This document shows positions 28,315-36,388 of a stretch of 64,000 nt of DNA, one piece after another; position 1 is the first letter of the stretch, and each line of letters opens with the position of its first letter. The notes under the pieces are model-generated. The model made no database searches, had not been told where the DNA came from, and worked only from the letters and a program-made list of their open reading frames with translations. Source of the DNA: Rhodospirillales bacterium (lineage in GTDB: Bacteria > Pseudomonadota > Alphaproteobacteria > Rhodospirillales > Shumkoniaceae); contig JANQJG010000214.1 in assembly GCA_028281785.1 (NCBI GenBank), forward strand, positions 1 through 64,000, written 5' to 3'. The position numbers and the translations under genes are program-made.

Positions 28315-29055
28315 ATGGCCGGGCTGGATGGACAAAAGGTCGTCATCATCGGCGGCTCCTACGGGATGGGGTTCGCGACCGCCGAAATGGCCATCGATAA
28401 CGGTGCCGAGATCGCGATTGCGGCGCGCGGCGCGGACAAGCTGAACGAGGCGGCGACGAAGCTGGAGCAGCGCGGGAACAGGCTTGTTGCCCGGCACGCC
28501 CTCCGCATCGAGGACCGCTCCTCGGTCGCCGCCTTTCTTGCCGACTGCACGCCGTTCGACCATCTCGTTCTGCCGGGATCGACCGTCAAACCGATCCTCT
28601 ATGGCGATCTCACGGAGGAAGCAGCCCATGCCTCCTTCGACAGTAAGTTCTGGGGGCCGTTCTGGGCCGCCTATGACGGCCGTCGGCATATGCGGCGGGG
28701 CGGCAGCGTCGTGTTCTATACCGGGGTCGCCGCGCACCGTCCGGTCAAGGGATATGTCATGGGGGCCTGTATCAACGGCGCGCTGAACGCCGCGACACGC
28801 TCCCTGGCCCTGGAGTTCGCGCCCCTCGGCCTGCGCGTGAACGCCATCGCACCGGGCCTGACCGACACGCCGCTGCAGGACATTCTGCATGGCCACGACA
28901 AGGAGGAACGCTACGCGGAATACTCGGCACGGCTGCCCGTTGGCCGCATCGGCACCGCCGAGGAATGCGCCCTTGGCGCCATCTATCTCATGCAGAACGG
29001 TTTCGTGACCGGCCAAGTGCTGGGCATCGATGGCGGCCACGAGTGCATGGCCTGA
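28315..29055 (+). CDS. SDR-family protein with degenerate active site
   Basis: A 246-residue Rossmann-fold protein. The cofactor motif GGSYGMG lies near residue 13 and NAIAPGLTDTP and GQVLGIDGGHE are normal for SDRs. In the helix that usually carries Tyr-X3-Lys, the segment aligned to YxxxKAALNA reads GACINGALNA, so both Tyr and Lys appear replaced by Gly and Asn. Divergent SDRs of this type exist and may use other residues. The ATG 28315 has a GGTGGAGGG site. The gene is convergent with the MaoC gene and divergent from the second GH88 gene. Confidence 0.8.
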   Translation: MAGLDGQKVVIIGGSYGMGFATAEMAIDNGAEIAIAARGADKLNEAATKLEQRGNRLVARHALRIEDRSSVAAFLADCTPFDHLVLPGSTVKPILYGDLTEEAAHASFDSKFWGPFWAAYDGRRHMRRGGSVVFYTGVAAHRPVKGYVMGACINGALNAATRSLALEFAPLGLRVNAIAPGLTDTPLQDILHGHDKEERYAEYSARLPVGRIGTAEECALGAIYLMQNGFVTGQVLGIDGGHECMA

Positions 29056-29066
29056 GCGGAACATGG

Positions 29067-29507
29067 CTAGGCGTCTCGCCCGACCCATTTCATAACGTGC
29101 TCGGCGACCATGACGGTTTCTCCACGTTGATTGACCGCCTCGATCGCGGCGCGCGACCGCAGTTTTTCGGGATCGACTTCGGAAAGCGTGTAGGTCACGG
29201 TGACGGTGTCTCCGATAAGTACCCCCTTGAGGAACCGGACGCGGTCATAGCCAAGGGACACCGGCGCGAAATGGTCTTGCCTTTGCAGCGACCGGTCGGC
29301 GATCAGCGTCGAGGTCGTCGACGCCAGGGCAAGGGTGAGAACGCCGTGCGCGATGCGGTGTCCGTAAGGCGTGCCTTTCATGAACTCCTCGTTGACATGG
29401 TTGGGCGAGAAGTCGCCCGAGATGCCGGCGAACTGATAGACGTCGCTTTCCCCGATGGTTTTCGAGAACTTCGCGGTTTCACCCACCTCGAGGCCCATAT
29501 CGATCAT
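29067..29507 (-). CDS. MaoC-like (R)-specific enoyl-CoA hydratase family protein
   Basis: A 146-residue hot-dog-fold protein. The segment ISGDFSPNHVNEEF carries the Asp and His of the hydratase dyad, and GHRIAHGVLTLAL is the conserved hydratase helix. It hydrates a double bond of an acyl-CoA. AGGGGA precedes the ATG at 29507. It follows the second CoA-transferase by 15 bases, so CoA activation followed by hydration of an unsaturated acid is implied. A close paralogue lies at 48613-49041. Confidence 0.87.
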   Translation of the reverse strand: MIDMGLEVGETAKFSKTIGESDVYQFAGISGDFSPNHVNEEFMKGTPYGHRIAHGVLTLALASTTSTLIADRSLQRQDHFAPVSLGYDRVRFLKGVLIGDTVTVTYTLSEVDPEKLRSRAAIEAVNQRGETVMVAEHVMKWVGRDA

Positions 29508-29522
29508 CCTGTCGTTCCCCTC

Positions 29523-30725
29523 TTATTGGTTCATGTCCTGCTGTTCGAAAAGAACTCCCTCGTCGAAGAGGGCATCGATCTCTTTCGGCGTAAAGCCAAT
29601 TTCCCCAAGAATGCCACGGGCGTCTTCACCGCAACGGAGGGCCAGCTTGCGCAGTTTCGGCGCCTCGCCATCATAGCGAAGAGGATGGTTCACCAGTGTC
29701 GCCGTGGATCGTCCGATGGGAACACGTCTGAAAACATCATTGGCCGCGACCTGGGGATCCGTCTTGAGATCCTCGTAGTCCTGGACAGGCGCGTACCAGA
29801 TGTCGGCCTCGTCGAATCGGTCCGCGAGATCGGCAAGGCGGTGCTTACGAAGATCCTCGGCCAGTTCCCGGGCATAGGCATCGCGTTGTTCGAGAAGGTC
29901 GCCGTCGCATAGCGAGAGCAGGCGATCGTTGCCGAGAAGCTCCGCCAATCGCCGCTCGGTCCCGTTCATCGCGATGGCGATGAAGCAGTCGGCGAGACGA
30001 TAGACACCGTATGGGGCCGGGTGGTACCAAGTCGCAAGATGACGGTCGCGTGGGAAGACGCCGCGGTCGGTTTCGGACCCACACATGTACGCCGTGAGGG
30101 CCTCGGACTGGAGGTCCAGAGCTGCGTTGAGCAGGCAGGCGTCGATGCGGGTTCCCTCGCCCGTGCGCAGCTTCTTCACATAGGCCGCCGTGATACCCAT
30201 CGCGATCAATGTCGCGCCGTGCTGATCAACGGCGGCATTGCCGATCGGGGTCGGACGCTTCCCGTACTCCCCGGTCGCCGCCATCAGTCCGGAATAGGCC
30301 TGGACCAGTAAGTCCTGACCGGGACGGTCTCGCATCGGCCCCTCGCGCCCGTAGCCCGTCGCTGAGACATAAATCAGATCGGGCTTGCGTTGGCGAACTT
30401 CCTCGAAGCCGAACCCCAGCCGATCCATGACACCGGGCCGGAAGTTCTCAACGAGCACATCGGACGCCTCGATAACGCGGTAGAGGACATCCCTCGAAGC
30501 ACTGTGTTTCAGATTGATCGCGAGGCTGCGCTTGTTGCGGTTCGCGCAAAGATAGAAGCTGCTGACCCCCTCGACGTAGGCATTCCCGCCCGACCATCTC
30601 CGCTCCAGCGGACCGCCCGGCCGTTCGATCTTGATGACGTCGGCCCCCATATCGGCCAGGTATTGGGTTGCAGCGGGTCCATGCAAATAGTGACAGAAGC
30701 TGACAACCCTCATGCCTTCCAGCAT
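29523..30725 (-). CDS. Family III (CaiB/BaiF) acyl-CoA transferase (second copy)
   Basis: A 400-residue paralogue of the protein at 25755-26960. It opens MLEGMRVVSFCHYLHGPAA, and has NKRSLAINLKHSAS and DRPGQDLLVQAYSGLMAATG with the candidate catalytic Asp. It lies between the TRAP large permease and the MaoC hydratase on one strand. Together these suggest import, CoA transfer and hydration of an unsaturated carboxylic acid. The two CoA-transferases of this cluster are similar but not recent duplicates. Confidence 0.88.
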   Translation of the reverse strand: MLEGMRVVSFCHYLHGPAATQYLADMGADVIKIERPGGPLERRWSGGNAYVEGVSSFYLCANRNKRSLAINLKHSASRDVLYRVIEASDVLVENFRPGVMDRLGFGFEEVRQRKPDLIYVSATGYGREGPMRDRPGQDLLVQAYSGLMAATGEYGKRPTPIGNAAVDQHGATLIAMGITAAYVKKLRTGEGTRIDACLLNAALDLQSEALTAYMCGSETDRGVFPRDRHLATWYHPAPYGVYRLADCFIAIAMNGTERRLAELLGNDRLLSLCDGDLLEQRDAYARELAEDLRKHRLADLADRFDEADIWYAPVQDYEDLKTDPQVAANDVFRRVPIGRSTATLVNHPLRYDGEAPKLRKLALRCGEDARGILGEIGFTPKEIDALFDEGVLFEQQDMNQ

Positions 30726-30776
30726 ATCACCCCCGCGGTTCTTTCAAGCGTCGCTCGATTAGGCAACGGCGCCTCG

Positions 30777-32069
30777 TCAATGAACAAATCTCGGCATGAT
30801 CAGGCGCGGTAGGAACAGGCTGACATCCGGGAATACGACGATGATCGCGATCACCACCACGAAAAGGCCATAGAACACCATCATCTGTGCCATGACGCGG
30901 GTGACCGGTTCCTTGCCAAGGACGCAGGCGATAAGCAGACAGAGGCCATAGGGTGGCGTGATCAGGCCGAGGGCCAGCGTCATGATGACGACGAGCCCGG
31001 TATGGATGGCGCTCGCGCCCGACACCTCGACCAAATGGCTGACGATGGGTAGGAAGATGATAATCGCCGGCACGGCGTCCATGAAAGTGCCCAGGACAAC
31101 GAACACAATCGCGATGAACATCACCGTCAGGGTCGGGCTGTCGACAAGCCCTCCAGCCAGTTCGGCAACAGCCTCCGGGGCCTGGAAATAGGCGAGCAGC
31201 CAGCCGAATATGGTCGCCGCCGCCACCGCCGTGAGGGGCTGTGAATAGAGGACGGCGGTATTGACGAGGACGTCAGGAAGCTGTCGCAGGGAAAGCGAGC
31301 GGTAGGCACCGAAAATCAGGATCAGAACATAGACGGTCGCGATCATCCCCGCTTCCGTTGCCGTGAACTTGCCGGTCAGCACACCGCCGATGATGATCAC
31401 GGGCACCAGCAGTGGCAGGATTCCAGATTTCGTGGCGCTGCCGAGCTCACGGAGAGAAGCACGACTCTCGGCCGGATAGTCGTTCCGGACCGCCGTAAGA
31501 TAGCTGTAGATCATTTGCGAAAAGCCGACAATGGCGCCCGGAATGGCGCCGGCCAGGAAAAGGCCGCCGATCGACACGTTGCCCAAGGCCCCGTAGATCA
31601 CCATTAGGATGCTCGGGGGGATTATGACACCCATGGTGGAGGAGGCCGCGGTCAGAGCAATCGTGAACCGCTTGTCGTAGCCGCGTTTGATCATCGCCGG
31701 GATCAGCACGCTGCCCACGCCAGCGGTATCCGCGGTCGACGATCCCGACATTCCGGCAAACAGCATGCTGACAACGACGTTGATATGGGCGAGCCCGCCG
31801 CGGATATGACCGACCAGCGCCTGCGACAGACGGATCAGCCGGTCGGTAACCTGTCCCGAGTTCAGAAGTTGCCCGGCCAGCAGAAAGAAGGGTACGGCGA
31901 GCAGCGGAAAGGAATTGAGGCCGTGAAACATCTGCTGAACAAAGAGGACCGGATTCAGCCCCTCAAGATAAATGATCAGCAGGGACGACAGCGACAGCGC
32001 ATAGGCGACCGGCACCCGGATGGCGACCATGGCGAAAAAGCTGAGAAAGAGAATAGCAACCGGGTTCAC
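30777..32069 (-). CDS. TRAP transporter large permease (GH88 cluster)
   Basis: A 430-residue DctM-type membrane protein with about twelve hydrophobic segments. Conserved stretches are FHGLNSFPLLAVPFFLLAG, LFAGMSGSSTADTAG and TMGVIIPPSILMVIYG. It begins with GTG 32069, overlapping the dctQ stop by four bases. It forms the transport channel with the next upstream gene. Confidence 0.91.
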   Translation of the reverse strand: MNPVAILFLSFFAMVAIRVPVAYALSLSSLLIIYLEGLNPVLFVQQMFHGLNSFPLLAVPFFLLAGQLLNSGQVTDRLIRLSQALVGHIRGGLAHINVVVSMLFAGMSGSSTADTAGVGSVLIPAMIKRGYDKRFTIALTAASSTMGVIIPPSILMVIYGALGNVSIGGLFLAGAIPGAIVGFSQMIYSYLTAVRNDYPAESRASLRELGSATKSGILPLLVPVIIIGGVLTGKFTATEAGMIATVYVLILIFGAYRSLSLRQLPDVLVNTAVLYSQPLTAVAAATIFGWLLAYFQAPEAVAELAGGLVDSPTLTVMFIAIVFVVLGTFMDAVPAIIIFLPIVSHLVEVSGASAIHTGLVVIMTLALGLITPPYGLCLLIACVLGKEPVTRVMAQMMVFYGLFVVVIAIIVVFPDVSLFLPRLIMPRFVH

Positions 32070-32638
32070 CCGCCTTCCCCTTCCCGATCCGACGTACTTT
32101 CATCCCCGATGCGGGTCCGTGAATCGTGCCCCGCCAGCACCTCCAAAAGGTGCTCGGTCACGAAAAGCAGGATGGCCGCTCCCGCGATTGGAAACGCGCT
32201 AAAGTGGAAGATCATCGGATAGCCCTTCATGGGCGTGAAACGCTTGAGGCCCGTTTGCGCGACCTCCGCTCCGAAGTAGAGGATCGTAAACGCAAAGAGC
32301 ATGCTGAAAAGCACAACGGCCAATCTGAGCACGAACTCCAAGCGAACAGGCAGTCCTGCTGGCACGACATCCACGACAAAGTGCGCCCGCCGGCGGGCCG
32401 ATACGGCTGCCCCGCTCAGCACCGACCAGACGAATACGAGAACCGCGATCTCAGACGGCCATAAAAGGGGCTCATTGATCACCTGGCGGAACAACACATC
32501 GATAAAAACGACGACGACGAGAACACTCAGGCAGGTACCCGCAACATAGCTGAGCCACCTCTCAAGCCACGCGTTTAGCGGGCTAAGCCAGATAAGTCCC
32601 GGCGGCTGGGGTGCTGTGGTCGGCATGCCGCCCTGCAT
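32066..32638 (-). CDS. TRAP transporter small permease (GH88 cluster)
   Basis: A 190-residue DctQ-type protein with four hydrophobic segments, including VFIDVLFRQVINEPLLWPSE and the loop RRRAHFVVDVVPA. GGGAGG lies six bases before the ATG at 32638; the open extension to 32743 lacks homology. It is translationally coupled to the large permease. Confidence 0.87.
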   Translation of the reverse strand: MQGGMPTTAPQPPGLIWLSPLNAWLERWLSYVAGTCLSVLVVVVFIDVLFRQVINEPLLWPSEIAVLVFVWSVLSGAAVSARRRAHFVVDVVPAGLPVRLEFVLRLAVVLFSMLFAFTILYFGAEVAQTGLKRFTPMKGYPMIFHFSAFPIAGAAILLFVTEHLLEVLAGHDSRTRIGDESTSDREGEGG

Positions 32639-32750
32639 TGAATCCTCCCTCTCAGGGGCGTCGACGGCAAAATGTAGCCGAGAAACGGAAGGAGAAGATC
32701 CGAGGTCATTACACGATGGGACACCCAGACCCTCTCCCGGCAAACGGACT

Positions 32751-33749
32751 CTACTTCAGTTCGCGAATACGGGCGAGCGCCGCCTCCATCCCGAGCTCAG
32801 CCGCTACCTCGTCCTGCAAAGGCGACAGGCGCTGGATGAACGGGCCTTTATCAACCTCGTTGACCTTGACTTCGTATTGCTTCTGCAAGTCCTCAACGAA
32901 CTTGGCATCGGTATTGATGGCGTGATCGACGACGTCGTTGGTCATTTCCTTACCAATAGCTAGGATCTTGGTTTGGATGTCCGCCGGTAGATCAGCCCAG
33001 GTTTTGTCGCTGACAAAAATGAAGGCAATAAGCCACTGATGCCCGGTGAGCGAATAGTAGGGGGCCACCTCGTAGTGCTTGTTTGCGCCATAGACAGCGG
33101 CCGCATTCTCCGCAGCCTCCACGAGGCCTGTCTGCATCCCGGTATAGACATCGCCGAAGGGTATCGCCATCGGTTTCGCGCCAACGGTTCCCCACACCTT
33201 CGACTCGATTGGGGAAGCCATGACACGGAGCTTCATGTTCTGGATGTCGTCGACGGTTTTGACCGGCCCCTTGTTGTTATAGACATTACGGACGCCCGCG
33301 GTAAACCAACCGACCCGCCGGAAACCGACCTTTGCGTCGGCGATCCTGGCGTCCACAATCTCGGCGAACTTGTCGTCGTTCAAGGCCTTTTTAAAATGGT
33401 CCTGACTCTCGAACAGATAGCTGACGCTGAACATGCCGAGAAATGGCAGGAAAGTCGCGGCGTTCGAGGCAGCGGCAACGGACATGTCGAGATTGCCGGC
33501 GATGACACTATCGAGCATCGCCATTTCGTGACCGAGCTGAGCGCCCGGGAACACCCGCACCTCGTATTCCCCATTGGTCGCCGCCTTAAGGCGCTCGGCC
33601 AAGGTGTCGCCGCCGACTTGGTAAGCGTGGGACTTCTGCTGATCGTGGCCGAAACGGATGATCTCGGCCGCCTGCCCAGATATGGCGGACATGGCTATAG
33701 CCGCGCCGAAGATGGTCGCGGTCAACCCGGCAATTGATAAACGCTTCAT
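32751..33749 (-). CDS. TRAP transporter substrate-binding protein (GH88 cluster)
   Basis: A 332-residue DctP-type periplasmic protein. The signal peptide ends near SGQAA at about residue 23, followed by AEIIRFGHDQQKSHAYQVG. The segment MKLRVMASPIESKVW carries the ligand-binding Arg, and VFPGAQLGHE and GLVEAAENAAAVYG are typical. GGGAG lies before the ATG 33749. It is the first gene of the minus-strand operon and follows two LacI-type operator candidates. Confidence 0.91.
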   Translation of the reverse strand: MKRLSIAGLTATIFGAAIAMSAISGQAAEIIRFGHDQQKSHAYQVGGDTLAERLKAATNGEYEVRVFPGAQLGHEMAMLDSVIAGNLDMSVAAASNAATFLPFLGMFSVSYLFESQDHFKKALNDDKFAEIVDARIADAKVGFRRVGWFTAGVRNVYNNKGPVKTVDDIQNMKLRVMASPIESKVWGTVGAKPMAIPFGDVYTGMQTGLVEAAENAAAVYGANKHYEVAPYYSLTGHQWLIAFIFVSDKTWADLPADIQTKILAIGKEMTNDVVDHAINTDAKFVEDLQKQYEVKVNEVDKGPFIQRLSPLQDEVAAELGMEAALARIRELK

Positions 33750-33802
33750 GGGTATGTTCTCCCTGATCGAACGACAAAGCACGGATCTTTCTTCTTATTT
33801 TT

Positions 33803-33814
33803 GTAATCGATTTC
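33803..33814. promoter_or_regulatory. LacI-type operator candidate upstream of dctP (proximal)
   Basis: GTAATCGATTTC differs at one base from the perfect palindrome GAAATCGATTTC found at 35380-35391. It lies 54 bases before the dctP start, a position that would block transcription. The central CG is typical of LacI-family sites. Confidence 0.5.
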
Positions 33815-33889
33815 GTATCATAGCGGTCTGTGCTTGTCAAAAGCTGAAAAGATCCCGGTCTTCCGCATGCAATATGACCGTTAGCTTGA

Positions 33890-33901
33890 GAAACCGATTT
33901 C
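33890..33901. promoter_or_regulatory. LacI-type operator candidate upstream of dctP (distal)
   Basis: GAAACCGATTTC differs at one base from the palindrome at 35380-35391. It lies 87 bases from the proximal site at 33803, about eight helical turns, which would suit looping by a LacI-type dimer of dimers. Confidence 0.45.
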
Positions 33902-33982
33902 TTCATCAGTGGTGGAATTGGGCTGGGAAAGCTATCCGGCTACCCAGAAAGACGAGTAGATTGGTGACCGAGTTCTTCGAGA

Positions 33983-34190
33983 CGCCTCGTTCCTCGGCAT
34001 GAGGTCAATCTCTTCCATGCCTTGCCTCATCCCAAGCCCGCCGAAGCGCAACCCGACGGGCCGGTTGAGGCCAGACAGGGGGCGTCGGACGGCTCGCCCG
34101 ATGGCCCCGCATCGCGCTTCGCCGGACGCCTGGCGGGCCGAACCGCCGCGACGCCATCAGAAGGGGTCATATGGACGAGGAATGCTCTAG
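33983..34190. repeat. Intergenic repeat related to elements at 7.9 kb and 62.3 kb
   Basis: The left part (from about 33994, CATGAGGTCAATCTCTTCC, then TGCCTTGCCTCATCC) matches the element at 7970-8005 with few differences. The right part contains GATGGCCCCGCATCGC and then CGCCTGGCGGGCCG, shared with 62348-62386. So this segment looks like a composite of two repeat families. It fills most of the 417-base gap 33750-34166 with no coding signal, and its right end reaches the LacI stop codon. Confidence 0.55.
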
Positions 34191-35213
34191 GGCCTGACGC
34201 CGAGGGGGGTGAGTCGTCGCCCGAACGATCAGCTTGGTTTCAAGCTCCCGCGCATCCTTCGGCCGATCCCCCTTCAGGCGACCAATGAGGTAGTCTGCCG
34301 CCTGCCGTCCCATTTCGCTGGTCGGTACTTCCATCGTTGTCAAGGCCGGCCGAACATGGGCGGCATATTCAAGGTTGTCGAAGCCGACAATGGAAATGTC
34401 CCTCGGCACGGCCATACCGATATCCTCGCAATATGCGAGGGCACCCACCGCGAGCACGTCACTGAAACAGATCACGGCCGTCGGCGGCGTGCCGCAGGCA
34501 AGCAATGTCCGCATCCCGTCATATCCGGCATCGATGGTATAGGGCTCCTCCACGACCCGCTCGGCGCGCAGAACCATGCCCTGCTCGGCAAGCGCCTCAC
34601 GCGCGCCCAGTACACGCTGCATCACCCGATCGTTGTCGGTGGCCAAGCCCGCGATAACGCCGACGTCCCGATGACCAAGAAGAATCAAAAACTCGGTGAT
34701 TTGACGGGCCGCCCGCTTATTGTCGAAGCCGACGCAGGGATGCCCCGACCGCGGGTTGAAGACATATATATTCACGTAAGGGACGTTGTGGGTCTGAAGC
34801 AGTTCGTAGAGACGGCCGTCGTGGGAATCACCCACCAGCATGATCGCTTCAGCGCCGCGTTCGACGAGGAGCCTCGTCTGCCGAAGCTCACGGGCCGAAT
34901 CATACTCAGAGGTAGCCACGATCAGCGAGTAGCCCGCCCCCCCCAGCCGCTCCTCCAGCGCGTTCACGGCACGGGCGTAGATCGCGTGATTGAGAGTCGG
35001 AATCACGGCCCCGCATATGCGCGTACGCCTCGAACGTAAGGCGCGTGCCGCGTTATTCGGCGTAAATCCGAGCTCGTTTACCGCCGAGATAACCCGCGCT
35101 CGGATGCCGGGGCTGACCTTTTCCGGTGAGTTGAGCGCTCGGGATACGGTCGCCGAAGAGCATGCCGCAGCCCTGGCCACGTCGACAACTCGGACACGTT
35201 TGCTGGAACCCAT
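34167..35213 (-). CDS. LacI-family transcriptional regulator (GH88/TRAP cluster)
   Basis: A 348-residue regulator. The helix-turn-helix VVDVARAAACSSATVSRALN at residues 9-28 and the hinge helix NNAARALRSRRT precede a periplasmic-binding-like sensor domain (VCGAVIPTL through VGFDNLEYAAHV). The usual Gly of the turn is Ala-Ala-Cys here. It is probably the regulator of the TRAP2 operon and perhaps of the divergent enoyl-CoA hydratase/UbiD operon, because matching palindromes lie at 33803, 33890 and 35380. The start ATG is at 35213. Confidence 0.91.
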   Translation of the reverse strand: MGSSKRVRVVDVARAAACSSATVSRALNSPEKVSPGIRARVISAVNELGFTPNNAARALRSRRTRICGAVIPTLNHAIYARAVNALEERLGGAGYSLIVATSEYDSARELRQTRLLVERGAEAIMLVGDSHDGRLYELLQTHNVPYVNIYVFNPRSGHPCVGFDNKRAARQITEFLILLGHRDVGVIAGLATDNDRVMQRVLGAREALAEQGMVLRAERVVEEPYTIDAGYDGMRTLLACGTPPTAVICFSDVLAVGALAYCEDIGMAVPRDISIVGFDNLEYAAHVRPALTTMEVPTSEMGRQAADYLIGRLKGDRPKDARELETKLIVRATTHPPRRQALEHSSSI

Positions 35214-35379
35214 CCCTTTTACTTGTCACGCTCCGCAAGAAGCGGCGACTTTGTTCCGACAGCCGGATTGTCGCTCGAACTTCAGTTCGCAGTTCGCACC
35301 TTAGACGCAAGACCAAGGAGCACTCACAATAGGATCGCTTTCCAACTCTAAATGGTGATAGTCCTTCATACACAATCGA

Positions 35380-35391
35380 GAAATCGATTTC
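35380..35391. promoter_or_regulatory. Perfect LacI-type palindrome between lacI-type gene and enoyl-CoA hydratase gene
   Basis: GAAATCGATTTC is a perfect 12-bp palindrome with central CG, 92 bases before the hydratase ATG and 166 bases before the regulator start. Near copies lie upstream of dctP at 33803 and 33890. The gap 35214-35482 holds no other clear signal. Confidence 0.55.
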
Positions 35392-35482
35392 AAATGGCAT
35401 TGCCCCTGTCGTACTCTGCCGATCCGGCGCTGCTCATTTCTTTGGCTATACTCCGCACGCGCCAACAACAAAGGGAGAATCC

Positions 35483-36307
35483 ATGGCGCAAGAAGGCAGC
35501 TCGAAGGAGATTTCACCGATGCCTCCAGAGTCCTCCAACGATCTCCTGCTCCTGGAGCGGCCGGTCGAGGGCGTGCTGATCGCGACCCTCAACCGACCGG
35601 AAAAGCTCAACGCGTTGAGCAAGGCGCTGCTCGGGGACCTCACCGCCGCCCTGGCCGCCGCGAAGGAAGACGGCTCGATCCGGGCGGTCGTGCTCACGGG
35701 CAGCGGCAAGGCCTTTTCCGCCGGCGCGGACATCTCCGACATGGTCGAGCGCGGCGTGGAGTCCTATCTCGATCCCGAACGCCTCGAGCACTGGCACGCC
35801 ATCGAGGCCTTCCCGAAGCCGCTCATCGCGGCCGTCAACGGATACGCGCTCGGGGGAGGATGCGAGCTGGCGATGCTCTGCGACCTCATTGTCGCGAGCG
35901 ACGCGGCGCGTTTCGGCCTGCCCGAGATCAACATCGGCGTCCTTCCCGGCGACGGCGGCACGCAGCGCCTTCCCCGCCTTGTCGGCAAGTCTTGGGCGAC
36001 GCGGCTTATTCTCACGGGCGAGATCATCACCGCGGCGCAGGCTCGCGACATCGGCCTCGTCATCGAAACCACGGAGCCCGATCGCCTGTTGAAAAGGGCG
36101 ACGGCGCTGGCCGCCGAGATCGCCTCCAAGGCTCCGCTTGCCGCCCAGTTCGCCAAGCAGGCGATGCGCGCGGCGTTCGAAAAGCCGCTGTCCGAAGGAC
36201 TCCAGGTGGAACAGGAGGCGGTGAAGGAGGCCTTCAAGACCGAGGACCGGGCAGAAGGCATGCGCGCCTTTCTGGAGAAACGTCCTCCCGTGTTCCGCGG
36301 CCGCTAA
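35483..36307 (+). CDS. Enoyl-CoA hydratase/isomerase family protein
   Basis: A 274-residue crotonase-fold protein. AFSAGADISDM forms part of the CoA-binding oxyanion site, ALGGGCELAMLCD has the first catalytic Glu and PEINIGVLPGDGGTQRLPR the second, so both active-site acids are present. GGGAG lies before the ATG at 35483. It leads a plus-strand run with a UbiD-type decarboxylase and a TRAP transporter, so it may act on an acyl-CoA from an imported unsaturated or aromatic acid. General beta-oxidation is the alternative. Confidence 0.9.
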   Translation: MAQEGSSKEISPMPPESSNDLLLLERPVEGVLIATLNRPEKLNALSKALLGDLTAALAAAKEDGSIRAVVLTGSGKAFSAGADISDMVERGVESYLDPERLEHWHAIEAFPKPLIAAVNGYALGGGCELAMLCDLIVASDAARFGLPEINIGVLPGDGGTQRLPRLVGKSWATRLILTGEIITAAQARDIGLVIETTEPDRLLKRATALAAEIASKAPLAAQFAKQAMRAAFEKPLSEGLQVEQEAVKEAFKTEDRAEGMRAFLEKRPPVFRGR

Positions 36308-36388
36308 CCCCCCCGCCTCCACCCGGGCAGTTGCGCCAGTCGGGTGGCCAGGGGCGTATCGGCGCGACGCAAAACAGGTGAAGCGCAG

